From the NCBI GenBank assembly GCA_015904055.1, contig JABMDE010000087.1, positions 23,196-37,645 of the forward strand: DNA of 14,450 bases, given 5' to 3'. Within the stretch, counting starts at the first letter, position 1. Every line of letters begins with the position of its first letter. The stretch comes from Nitrospira sp. (GTDB taxonomy: Bacteria; Nitrospirota; Nitrospiria; Nitrospirales; Nitrospiraceae). Below are positions 6,736-14,365 of the stretch, piece after piece. The position numbers were made by a program, and so were the translations under genes. Below the pieces are notes generated by a model, which was not told where the DNA came from, did not search any database, and was given only the letters and a program-made list of their open reading frames with translations.

Positions 6736-7791
6736 TTAGAGCCATTTGCGCTGCCGGAATCCGATCAGCATCCCACCCGCGACGAGGCCCATAATTCCCA
6801 GGATCAGCGGATACCCCCATTCCCATTTCAGTTCCGGCATATGTTCGAAATTCATTCCATAAATGCTCGCGATAAAGCTGAGCGGCATAAAGATCGTCGT
6901 GATGACCGTGAGCACGCGCATGACGGCATTCAACCGATAGCTGACGCTTGAGAGATAGATGTCCAGGCTGGACGAGACCATCTCGCGCAACGTCTCGATC
7001 GTATCGACGATTTGTATTACATGGTCATGGACGTCACGGAAAAACACCTTGATGGGCTCGCGCAGGAATGGATGTTCCGACCGGGAAAGGCTGTTAAGGG
7101 CCTCCCGGAGAGGCCAGACAGCCCGGCGGACGAACAATAGCTGCCGTTTGAGTGCATGGATGTCCCTCAGCGTGTCCGGGTTCGGATTCGCCACCACCCT
7201 TTCTTGTAGCGCTTCGATCTTTTCACCCAGTATTTCCAGCACCGCAAAATATTCGTCTACGACCGCGTCCACCAACGCATAGAGCAGATAGTCCGATCCG
7301 TGCTGACGAAGCCGACCCTTGCCGCCGCGCAAGCGATCTCGCACCGGACGAAACACGTCGGTTCCATTCTCCTGAAACGACAAGACGTAATTACGTCCAA
7401 GCACGAAACTCACCTGCTCGACAAGGAGATTCCCCTGTTCGTCCATGGTCAACATCTTCACAACCAGGAATAAACAGGTCTCGTAATCATCCAGCTTCGG
7501 GCGCTGATCCGTATTCGCGATGTCTTCCAAGAGAAGAGGATGAAGACCGAACTGCTTCCCAATCGCCTCCAGCACATCGACCTTGTGCACACCGCTGACA
7601 TTGATCCACGTGACCGTTTCGTCCACGGGCGGGCGCAGATCGTTCGGATCTATGACGGAGCGCTCGTCGCAGTGCGAACCTGAATAGGTGAACAGCGTGA
7701 TCGCAACCGTGTCCGCCCGCTGTTCACCGATGTGAATCAGCGTGCCGGGCGACAATCCCGTCTTCTTTGATCGTTTCTGAACCAGCTTCAT
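6736..7791 (-). CDS. corA: CorA-family magnesium/cobalt transporter
   Basis: A 351-aa protein, normal length for CorA. The N-terminal cytoplasmic domain contains LLLEDIANTDQRPKLDDYE (about 90-108), typical of the family. Two C-terminal transmembrane helices follow, about 291-311 (VLTVITTIFMPLSFIASIYG) and about 326-344 (YPLILGIMGLVAGGMLIGF), separated by the signature YGMN (residues 311-314) that forms the ion selectivity loop. The C-terminus is basic (RQRKWL), as expected for a cytoplasmic tail. It would form a homopentameric channel for Mg2+ uptake at the inner membrane. The ATG at 7789-7791 lacks a strong ribosome binding site. The gene is transcribed away from cysQ and shares a 97-bp divergent promoter region with it. 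Confidence 0.95.
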   Translation of the reverse strand: MKLVQKRSKKTGLSPGTLIHIGEQRADTVAITLFTYSGSHCDERSVIDPNDLRPPVDETVTWINVSGVHKVDVLEAIGKQFGLHPLLLEDIANTDQRPKLDDYETCLFLVVKMLTMDEQGNLLVEQVSFVLGRNYVLSFQENGTDVFRPVRDRLRGGKGRLRQHGSDYLLYALVDAVVDEYFAVLEILGEKIEALQERVVANPNPDTLRDIHALKRQLLFVRRAVWPLREALNSLSRSEHPFLREPIKVFFRDVHDHVIQIVDTIETLREMVSSSLDIYLSSVSYRLNAVMRVLTVITTIFMPLSFIASIYGMNFEHMPELKWEWGYPLILGIMGLVAGGMLIGFRQRKWL

Positions 7792-7888
7792 AGCACTGTG
7801 CTTGTACGCAGATTCCTACGCGAGGTCAAGTCTGCCTCGGCGTCTGTTCCTTTTGTTCTGTCTCACGCCCTGATACGCTGTCGCCACG

Positions 7889-8680
7889 ATGTGGGACCGC
7901 GAACTCCGCATTCTGAGCGAAGCGATGAGACTGGCCGGCGCCGAGGCGTTGCGTTCTGCCGCCGAGGGATTCGAGATTCATATCAAGCCGGATCAATCGC
8001 CGGTCACATCAGCGGATCTGGCGGTCGATCGAATACTTCACGCCCACTTGTTGCACGCGTTTCCCCGCGACGGATGGCTGTCGGAAGAGTCACCGGACAA
8101 CTCTGACCGGTTACAAACACGGCGTGTCTGGGTGATCGATCCGATCGATGGGACGAAAGCGTTTATCAAGAGAGAACCGGAATTCTGTATTTCCGCTGCC
8201 CTCGTCGAGGACGGACGTCCCGTGGTCGCGGCAGTCTTTAACCCTTCTTCGGACGAGCTATTCACCGCCATGAAGGGAGGAGGCCTCCTGCTCAATCACG
8301 AGCCGGTTTCGTTTCAGGAAAAGAAGCAGCATCGGCAACCCGTCATCGCGATCAGCCCCCGGGAGCTGGAGATGGGCCGCTTCCGGTCCCTGCACACACT
8401 TGCCGTCGGCCGACCCATGCGATCCATCGCCTGGGCGCTGGCCCTGGCGGCCAGCGGACGAATCCATGCAGTCGCCACGCTGGAGCCCGAGAATGAATGG
8501 GATGTCGCAGCCGGCGCGCTGCTGATTCAAGAGACAGGAGGAACCATGTACGATGGAAACGGACGGGACCTCTGGTTCAATAGACCGGATCCCCGCTACG
8601 AAGGGATCATCGCTGCGCATCCGTCCTGCCCGGCTCTCGTCGCGCAGGAGCTGCGACGGGTCTCCCGCACGGGGAAATAA
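7889..8680 (+). CDS. cysQ: 3'(2'),5'-bisphosphate nucleotidase, CysQ-type (inositol monophosphatase superfamily)
   Basis: A 263-aa protein with the three metal-binding motifs of the Li+-sensitive phosphatase superfamily in order: WLSEES (63-68), WVIDPIDGTKAF (81-92; D84, D87 ligands) and EWDVAAGALLIQETGG (203-218; D205). The PVTSADLAVDRIL block (38-50) is also typical. CysQ hydrolyses 3'-phosphoadenosine 5'-phosphate to AMP in sulfur assimilation. Without further evidence another substrate such as inositol phosphate remains possible. The ATG at 7889 has no recognisable Shine-Dalgarno sequence upstream (GTCGCCACG). The sequence about 35 bp upstream contains a poor TTGTTC/TACGCT promoter-like pair at 15-bp spacing, too weak to call. 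No sulfur genes are adjacent. Confidence 0.85.
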   Translation: MWDRELRILSEAMRLAGAEALRSAAEGFEIHIKPDQSPVTSADLAVDRILHAHLLHAFPRDGWLSEESPDNSDRLQTRRVWVIDPIDGTKAFIKREPEFCISAALVEDGRPVVAAVFNPSSDELFTAMKGGGLLLNHEPVSFQEKKQHRQPVIAISPRELEMGRFRSLHTLAVGRPMRSIAWALALAASGRIHAVATLEPENEWDVAAGALLIQETGGTMYDGNGRDLWFNRPDPRYEGIIAAHPSCPALVAQELRRVSRTGK

Positions 8681-8914
8681 TCACAACTGAGGCGGAAAGT
8701 TTTGAGTTGTCAGTGTTGACTGTGAGTTTCGTGTGAACTCCCGATTAACACTCAATACTGAAACTGAACAGATCCGTGCTTCAGCTTTCAGCGTTCGGCA
8801 AACTCACGGTCCTGAGCATTGTTGAAGGACGAGATGCGCTTCACAAACGACGCACTGTCTCTCCGTTCGTAGAACCGGACGGTTGCCGCAGAAGCCTTCG
8901 TGAATGAGGAAGGC
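8681..8914. other. Gene-free stretch
   Basis: No supportable gene or RNA. The first 100 bp are rich in gagtt/aactc-type words with weak potential to pair. The following frames are short and broken by stops. Confidence 0.6.
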
Positions 8915-8973
8915 TAGCCCGCATGATTCAGGAACGCTTCTGCTCCAATCGCCGACAGGAATAATGCGGGCTA
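8915..8973. repeat. REP-like hairpin
   Basis: TAGCCCGCATGATTC (8915-8929) and GAATAATGCGGGCTA (8959-8973) are inverted copies, 14 of 15 bases pairing, with a 29-base loop. There is no T-run after it, so it is not a classical terminator. I recall similar TAGCCCGCAT sequences as dispersed repeats or insertion-sequence ends in environmental genomes, but cannot name the family. Confidence 0.6.
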
Positions 8974-8977
8974 ATGT

Positions 8978-9427
8978 TCACGGCGCAGAGGTCGTGGCAC
9001 TAAGAGTAGCGCGGGGAGACTTCTTGCTGAGACGGAACGTACCGCCTTTTTGTGTCGGCGCGCGGTCTGTCCCGATCCTGACATACCACCAGGTTCCCTC
9101 GCCTTCAGTACGGTCACCGGACAGTTTTACGGTAAAGCCGCCTTCACGATCGTTTTCTTTCTGATACCACCGGCCCATCCATGTCTGCCCATCCAGGAGG
9201 ATAGTCTCGAAGCGCCCGTCTTTATACGGATAGGTTCCGTTGCCCTGTTCATTAAGCTGGAGAGTCACGGCCGCGCCGTCTTCGTATTCCCATTCCCCTG
9301 CAAGAACGGACCGATCATCCGCAGGGAGATTGACGGAGACGGAAGACTGGACCGCTGATTGACCGGCACATCCCGTAATCAACAGGACAATAGCCATGAA
9401 GACAACCGAATAGATACGCCAGATCAT
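8978..9427 (-). CDS. Small hypothetical lipoprotein
   Basis: A 149-aa protein with a lipoprotein signal: hydrophobic residues 8-19 and lipobox LITGC with Cys20. The mature part reads like a small beta-rich domain with repeated glycine and Trp/Tyr turns: LAGEWEYEDGAAVTLQL, GNGTYPYKDGRFE, GRWYQKENDREGGFTVKL, GTWWYVRI. This suggests a lipocalin- or META-like beta structure, but I do not recognise a family. The C-terminal 20 residues are basic and Ser/Thr/Ala-rich and may be an unconserved tail. No Shine-Dalgarno sequence precedes the ATG at 9425-9427, while a good promoter ends only a few bases upstream, so the transcript may be nearly leaderless. It stands alone in an otherwise eroded region. 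Confidence 0.65.
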   Translation of the reverse strand: MIWRIYSVVFMAIVLLITGCAGQSAVQSSVSVNLPADDRSVLAGEWEYEDGAAVTLQLNEQGNGTYPYKDGRFETILLDGQTWMGRWYQKENDREGGFTVKLSGDRTEGEGTWWYVRIGTDRAPTQKGGTFRLSKKSPRATLSATTSAP

Positions 9428-9435
9428 AGAGGAAA

Positions 9436-9464
9436 TTCATACCATGAGCGATTGATCCTGACAA
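9436..9464 (-). promoter_or_regulatory. Probable sigma70 promoter with extended -10
   Basis: On the minus strand, TTGTCA (9459-9464) is followed after exactly 17 bp by TATGAA (9436-9441), with TGG just before the -10 box giving an extended -10. Predicted transcription starts about two bases before the lipoprotein ATG at 9427. Confidence 0.5.
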
Positions 9465-9480
9465 GCAAGGAACCACCCTT

Positions 9481-9509
9481 GGCAGAAAGGCCCATGGAGC
9501 TTTTCTGCC
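9481..9509 (-). terminator. Hairpin after the aminotransferase fragment
   Basis: GGCAGAAA (9481-9488) pairs perfectly with TTTCTGCC (9502-9509). It lies six bases beyond the stop codon of the minus-strand aminotransferase fragment, as expected for that lost gene's terminator. No T-run follows on the minus strand, so efficiency is doubtful. Confidence 0.35.
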
Positions 9510-9514
9510 TTCTG

Positions 9515-9628
9515 CTAGTGTTTGGCTCGTAGCAGGCGTCTGCAGGCCTCCTCAAGATCTTCATCGGTCTTGGCATAGCTGAAGCGAATGAAGTCGGCGC
9601 CGGTGTGGCCTGAAAAAAAGGCTTCCCC
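9515..9628 (-). pseudogene. C-terminal end of a class I/II (PLP-dependent) aminotransferase
   Basis: The last 37 codons of a minus-strand frame read GEAFFSGHTGADFIRFSYAK and then TDEDLEEACRRLLRAKH, ending at TAG 9515-9517. The G-x-DFIRFSYA-x-x-x-EDLEEA-x-RR pattern is the typical C-terminus of fold-type I aminotransferases, where the Arg binds the substrate carboxylate. Upstream in the same frame (to ATG 9701-9703) the sequence KEAIAKVLNQVEGSKNADER has no aminotransferase character. The PLP lysine region and the rest of about 350 residues are absent. This is the tail of a lost gene fused by deletion to unrelated sequence. The open frame of 62 codons is not thought to be a functional gene. Confidence 0.6.
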
Positions 9629-9904
9629 TGAGCTGCTGATGCGTTCATCTGCGTTCTTAGATCCTTCGACTTGGTTAAGTACCTTAGCGATAGCTTCCTT
9701 CACCTTCAGAATGTACCGATTGTCGAATATGCTGCTCCTATGCCGGCCCCAGCTTGTCCACCGAATCCTTCTTCAACTTAGCCCCAGGACTCTCCGCGTA
9801 GACCTTCAATGACCTTGACCATTTGTCGCAATTCCACAAAATGCACATGCTTGGGTCCAGCCCTTGTCGGGAACAGCCATGACGAAATTGAGATCCATTA
9901 GCCT
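9629..9904 (-). other. Eroded sequence downstream of res, short broken frames
   Basis: The stretch holds minus-strand pieces that look coding but are out of frame with each other: MDLNFVMAVPDKGWTQ (from 9897, right after the res stop, with AAGG before the ATG), HVHFVELRQMVKVIEGLRGE (about 9845-9790), AKLKKDSVDKLGPA (about 9780-9738) and YILKVKEAIAKVLNQVEG (about 9715-9663). They may be parts of one or two frameshifted genes that once followed res. I cannot assign a family. Confidence 0.35.
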
Positions 9905-12538
9905 TCACCTCACAGCAAACTGTGCCGCCAATCCTGCCAACGTCATGTTCTCGGCAATCACATCGTGTGGGATCAGGACATACTTCCAGGGTTTTCCGCC
10001 GTTGCTCAGGGCGTGGGTCGTGGCCCGGCCACACCACAGAACAGCGGCGTCTTTCTTGGCGAGCACATCCGGCGAGGTCATCTCGTTCTTGGCTTTGGGT
10101 TCCATCATGTAGATGTAGTCCGCTGTCTCAGCGACGAAGTCAGGCTGGTATTCATGTTGGGAGACGCCCAACTTATAAAAGATCTGAAACTGTCCAGAAG
10201 CCGGCCTGAACCACTTTTGCGAATCACGATCAAGAATAACAGCGAGCTTCCGTTCCGGATCGGATTGGAACTTAAGCTCTTTGAAGAGACACCGCTCAAA
10301 TCCACCGAAAAGCATTTGGGGAATACGTCCCTTGTCTTGAACCGGTTCGCGAAAATTGCGCACCGGTTCACCTGCTTGCACTGAAAAAGCGGGCTTCTTG
10401 ATGTCAGTAAACCCCTTCGTGATTACTACCTCATAGCCCCCGGTCTTCTCCCACTGATGTTCTTGCATCTGTGCATGAACCAAGGCGGCCAGTTGCTTCT
10501 GAAAATAGATGAGCACATTTCTCACATCCTCCTCCTCAGAGAGGTAGGAACGGAGGTGTCTGACCAATTGGCCTGAAACATCATAGAGCAGATCGGAGTG
10601 CTCGTCGTAGTCAATATCATCGAAGTCGACGAGGCCTCGAACGACATAGTCTTCAAGCCGTTGCTCCGGTTGCATCCGGCCACCGAAGCTCAAGGTCTCC
10701 TGTTCGCGGGTCCGAAGATGTTGGATAAGGAGGTCCCGATCAGGGGGCTGGTAGTGGATATTTGAGCAATCAAGGGTGAACGGATGAAATCCCGTCGTGA
10801 CCTCGCCTCTAGGCTGAACGGTGATACGGGGAATATCGATGGTTTGTCGAACCACGAGCCCCGTCGCTTTCGCAACCATTTCTGGGATGCTCGGCGCAGT
10901 ACTCATTCCAGGCAAAGCCTGCTGAGAAGGCGTCACATATGCGGCAACTTCCTCGGCAATTCGGTGTTGAACTTCTGGCTTGAGGAGATAGCTGGAATTC
11001 GGAAGGTGCTCGTACTTCTGAATGATTTGCTGGGTCACTTGTGCAATCTTCCGCTCCGTCTCATTCGGGATCGCATTGATCTGTTCCGAAATCGTTGACT
11101 GCGCCACGACGTTTTTGGTCTTCTGGAGATCAATTGCCGGGTCCAGTTCCACCTGCGTCAATCGGATCACGGAGTCGGGCTTGTTGGCTTCATCGATGAT
11201 TTCCTGAAACCGGTCATGGGCCACGATGTTCAGGCGATCTACGGTACTGACCCCAGTACGTTTGCCATAGGGAAGCCGCAGGCCCCGTCCGATAGACTGC
11301 TCGATAAGAGTGCGCGCGTTAGCGGCCCGCAGCGGAACAATGGTATAGAGATTCGTGACGTCCCAACCTTCTTTCAGCATGTTCACGTGAATCACGATCT
11401 CAGTCGGCTCATCCGGACTTTCGACGGCAAGAAGGCGCTGGACCATCTCGTCTTCTTCCGCACCGGACTTGCTGGAGTCCACCTGAATGACCTTGTCCTT
11501 GTATCGGCCTTCAAAGAACTGGGAAGACTGAATCAGCTGCATCAGCTGTCCGGCATGCGTCGTCTCGCGGGCAATGATCAGCATGAACGGCTTTACGACC
11601 CGCTGCCCCGTCTGCCTCGCGTAGGTTTCCAGTTCAACCTTGGTGTTCTCGTGAAGACGCACGCCATCTTCCAACTTGATCTGTTCCAGTTGCGCGGCAT
11701 TGAACTGACTCGGATTGAAATTCTTCTGTGTCACCACCGCCGGCTCTTTGACAAAACCATCGGCCATCGCTTTAGCCAGTGAGTATTTATAGATCACGTT
11801 CTTAAATGGCACCGGGCCTTTGGAAGACTCCACAAATGGAGTAGCGGTGAGTTCGAGTCCAAGCACTGGTTTGAGTTCGTTAATAGCTCGCACGCCGGCC
11901 GACGCTCGATAGCGGTGAGATTCGTCCATGAGTAAGACAAGATCGTCGAGTCCCGCCAAATACTCAAAATAGCTCTGGCCAATGTACTCCGACAGGCGCT
12001 TGATCCGTGGCGCTTTCCCGCCCCGGACCTCCGAGTTGATCTTCGAGATATTGAAAATATTGATGTGCACTTCTTGGCCGAATCCAGGCAAAGGCATGTG
12101 GCGAGCGGCGACGCCGGACTCGTAATTGTCGCCGGTAATAATCGTGGGCGGCTCGGTCGCAAACTCGGCAATCCCGGCAAAGACATACTTCGATGTATTC
12201 GGAGTAAAGTCGGTAATCAGCTTGTTGTAAATGGTCAGGTTCGGCGCCAGAACAAAGAAGTGATTGATGCCATGTGCAGCGTGCAGATAACTGATAAACG
12301 CGCCCATGAGGCGGGTCTTGCCGACACCCGTGGCTAATGCGAAGCAGAGAGACGGAAAGTCCCGTTCGAAGTCGGTGACGGTCGGAAACTCACTTGTGAT
12401 CGCCGTCAGCGCCGTGGCTATGTCAGCCCCCTTCTTAGGAGGAACAATCTCGGTGACACGGTCGAGGATCTCCAGCGAATGCCGCTGCGGTTGTCGCAAA
12501 CTCAATCGTCCGGCAATGGCATTCACATGGCGGTTCAT
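9905..12538 (-). CDS. res: Type III restriction enzyme, Res subunit (helicase plus endonuclease)
   Basis: An 877-aa protein, usual length for Res. The SF2 translocase motifs appear in order: Walker A ATGVGKT (69-75), DESH box (205-208), TATP (231-234) and motif VI QSIGRGLR (414-421). The C-terminal PDDEXK nuclease has PD (799-800) and EPK (813-815) in YQPDFVAETADYIYMMEPKA. In a complex with Mod, Res hydrolyses ATP and cuts DNA beside two inversely oriented unmethylated sites. Its ATG overlaps the TGA of the upstream nuclease gene by four bases (ATGA at 12535-12538), indicating translational coupling in an operon mod, nuclease, res. All motifs are intact, with no frameshift. The partner mod is truncated in this window, so activity as a type III enzyme is in doubt. 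Confidence 0.93.
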   Translation of the reverse strand: MNRHVNAIAGRLSLRQPQRHSLEILDRVTEIVPPKKGADIATALTAITSEFPTVTDFERDFPSLCFALATGVGKTRLMGAFISYLHAAHGINHFFVLAPNLTIYNKLITDFTPNTSKYVFAGIAEFATEPPTIITGDNYESGVAARHMPLPGFGQEVHINIFNISKINSEVRGGKAPRIKRLSEYIGQSYFEYLAGLDDLVLLMDESHRYRASAGVRAINELKPVLGLELTATPFVESSKGPVPFKNVIYKYSLAKAMADGFVKEPAVVTQKNFNPSQFNAAQLEQIKLEDGVRLHENTKVELETYARQTGQRVVKPFMLIIARETTHAGQLMQLIQSSQFFEGRYKDKVIQVDSSKSGAEEDEMVQRLLAVESPDEPTEIVIHVNMLKEGWDVTNLYTIVPLRAANARTLIEQSIGRGLRLPYGKRTGVSTVDRLNIVAHDRFQEIIDEANKPDSVIRLTQVELDPAIDLQKTKNVVAQSTISEQINAIPNETERKIAQVTQQIIQKYEHLPNSSYLLKPEVQHRIAEEVAAYVTPSQQALPGMSTAPSIPEMVAKATGLVVRQTIDIPRITVQPRGEVTTGFHPFTLDCSNIHYQPPDRDLLIQHLRTREQETLSFGGRMQPEQRLEDYVVRGLVDFDDIDYDEHSDLLYDVSGQLVRHLRSYLSEEEDVRNVLIYFQKQLAALVHAQMQEHQWEKTGGYEVVITKGFTDIKKPAFSVQAGEPVRNFREPVQDKGRIPQMLFGGFERCLFKELKFQSDPERKLAVILDRDSQKWFRPASGQFQIFYKLGVSQHEYQPDFVAETADYIYMMEPKAKNEMTSPDVLAKKDAAVLWCGRATTHALSNGGKPWKYVLIPHDVIAENMTLAGLAAQFAVR

Positions 12539-13683
12539 GGCGCCTTCTTTCCTGACGACCCGGTCGTGGTCGCACCGCTCAGTTGCCGAACTTCCCGGCG
12601 CAATTCCGCCTTCAACTCCGCCTCGGTAGGCAAATGCAACTTGTACCGGCTTGCAAAGATCTTCTGCTCCTGATCCGGCCCTAAGGTATACCGAACCACG
12701 GCGTCGTTCTTATCCGCACAGAGAATCAATCCCAGTGTCGGGCCATCTCCCGCCGTGCAGCGCTCGCGGTCGTAATAATTCACATAGAGTTGCAGTTGGC
12801 CAAGATCCTGATGCATTAACTTGCCGGTCTTCAGGTCGATGAGCACATAACATTTGAGGACCGTGTGATAGAAGACCAGGTCGATGTAGAAATGGTCACC
12901 GTCCAACGTCAGCCGTTCTTGGCGGGCGATAAAGGCAAACCCCTTGCCCAGTTCCAGCAGAAAGGTCTGGAGGTTATTGATGAGCCCCTCTTCCAATTGT
13001 GATTCGACGAGGCGCGGAGACTCCGGCAAGCCGAGGAATTCCATGACGACCGGGTCCTTGAACACATCGGCAGGTTGTTGAACAACGTGGCCTTTCGTCG
13101 CCAGCTTCATCAATCCCTTCTTATCCTTGCTGAGGGCCAATCGTTCATACAGGAGACTGTTGATCTGCCGTTCGAGTTCACGAGCCGACCAGGTATTCCT
13201 GATTGCCTCGATTTCATAAAAGGCGCGGGCATCGACGTTGTCCACACGGAGGAGTGTCCGGTAGTGTGTCCACGAGAGATTCGGATGAAGCCGGCCGGGC
13301 TGCCACGATGTCGTACGCACTGCGTTCGACATCGGACGATCATCGGCCGGCAGGAGAAGCGCCGAATTCGAACGCGCCGCGTTCGAATTCCGACCGCCCA
13401 GCAACAGCGGATATTCCAGATAAAACATCCGGCAATATTCGAGATTCCGCACCGACCAGCCCTTCCCCACGTCCGAAGATAGGCGCAAGGACACGTCTTT
13501 GAGCAGGGCCTCGCCATAGCGGGCCCGTTTCTTCCCCTGCTGCTCTTCCTCCACGATCTCACGGCCGATCAGCCAATTGGCGCAGACCTGCGCGGTGTTG
13601 ACCGACCGAGCAGCCCCGGCCCGAGCCGAATCCAGAATCTCTCGAATCCGATGATAGAGTGTGTGGCGAGCTCGTTCCGTCAT
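12535..13683 (-). CDS. DUF1016/YhcG-type PDDEXK nuclease-domain protein
   Basis: A 382-aa protein of the YhcG (DUF1016) family. The N-terminal domain (about 5-180) includes LIGREIVEEEQQGKKRARYG (38-57), WSVRNLEYCRMFY (76-88), LSWTHYRTLLRVDN (136-149) and WSARELERQINSLLYERL (165-182). The C-terminal nuclease domain (about 200-350) has DGDHFYIDLVFYH (261-273) and LIDLKTGK (281-288), giving the D268, D283-x-K285 catalytic pattern. Such proteins occur often within or beside restriction-modification loci. Their role there is not established, and a DNA-targeting or repair function is inferred. It starts 7 nt after the mod stop and overlaps res by 4 nt. Residues 98-107 (RNSNAARSNS) are encoded by a near-perfect 27-bp palindrome in the variable linker before LSWTHY. 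Confidence 0.9.
   Translation of the reverse strand: MTERARHTLYHRIREILDSARAGAARSVNTAQVCANWLIGREIVEEEQQGKKRARYGEALLKDVSLRLSSDVGKGWSVRNLEYCRMFYLEYPLLLGGRNSNAARSNSALLLPADDRPMSNAVRTTSWQPGRLHPNLSWTHYRTLLRVDNVDARAFYEIEAIRNTWSARELERQINSLLYERLALSKDKKGLMKLATKGHVVQQPADVFKDPVVMEFLGLPESPRLVESQLEEGLINNLQTFLLELGKGFAFIARQERLTLDGDHFYIDLVFYHTVLKCYVLIDLKTGKLMHQDLGQLQLYVNYYDRERCTAGDGPTLGLILCADKNDAVVRYTLGPDQEQKIFASRYKLHLPTEAELKAELRREVRQLSGATTTGSSGKKAP
13364..13390. repeat. 27-bp palindrome inside the DUF1016 gene
   Basis: Arms GAATTCGAACGCG (13364-13376) and CGCGTTCGAATTC (13378-13390) are perfectly complementary around one central base. Each arm contains EcoRI-type GAATTC overlapping TTCGAA. The reading frame stays open through it. 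Confidence 0.9.
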
Positions 13684-13690
13684 TGTCAGC

Positions 13691-14365
13691 CTACAAATCG
13701 CTCCGGTCCAAGCCCAACGTCTGCTGTCCCGGCGGGGCCGGCGCTTGGGGCAAATTCTCGATCTTCAGGCTGTAATCGTCATGCCCCCACTCGCAGCGAG
13801 TGAGGACCGTCTTGGGGATCTTCTTGATCGTGAGATTGGAATAGCGATCGGCTTTGCCACGGAACGCAGAACACATCACCAAGAGCGAACGCTCTTCGCC
13901 GACTTCGTCGCTTAAGGCCTGCAACTGGTCGTGACTCAGGTTTTGGGTCGTGACGTAGATGAAATCCCGTTCCGTCGAATGGCCTTGCTGCCAATAAACC
14001 GTGTCACTCGGCGCGTAGGTGAACCCTTCCAGCTTACAGACCGCCTGAGCCAGCATCGCCGGATTGTAGGCTTTATTGACAACCCAGTTGCCCCACTTAT
14101 CTTTCTCCAGGAGGGACGGCGCGAGATGGTAATAGCGGAATCCACCGCCACCTTTCCACCCAGCTGCCTCCGTGATGCCGCCCTTGTCTTCCCCATCAAT
14201 GACCTTCTTGAGCCGTGGAATAATGTGCGTGTGGCAATGTTCGCCCAACTCCACCATGATCCACCGCCGACCCATCTTGTGGGCCGTAGCTCCGGTGCTA
14301 CCCGATCCCGCAAAGGAGTCTAAAACCCAATCACCTGGAGAGGTACTCCATCTAATGATTCTTTC
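13691..14365 (-). pseudogene. mod: Type III DNA methyltransferase (Mod), C-terminal part, interrupted upstream
   Basis: The frame reads ERIIRWSTSPGDWVLDSFAG and then SGSTGATAHKMGRRWIMVEL, continuing with GEHCHTHIIPRLKKVIDGED to the TAG at 13691-13693, about 224 codons in all. DSFAGSGSTG (about 14291-14320) is the AdoMet-binding motif I, which lies near the C-terminus in beta-class N6-adenine methyltransferases such as type III Mod. The catalytic DPPY part should lie further upstream. Instead, homology stops at 14365, where the sequence becomes a repeat end (from 14366), and an in-frame TAG follows at 14423-14425. The first ATG in frame (14273-14275) is already past motif I. The copy seen here therefore cannot be a working methyltransferase on its own. 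The rest of mod may continue beyond the inserted element. Confidence 0.75.

Noticed and set aside
7798..7888. Promoter-like TTGTTC/TACGCT pair before cysQ
   Set aside because: Spacing of 15 bp and weak box matches. Not distinguishable from background.
12651..13482. Several plus-strand open frames of 60-190 codons opposite res, the DUF1016 gene and mod
   Set aside because: They are antisense shadows of well-supported genes, with no ribosome binding sites or recognisable domains.
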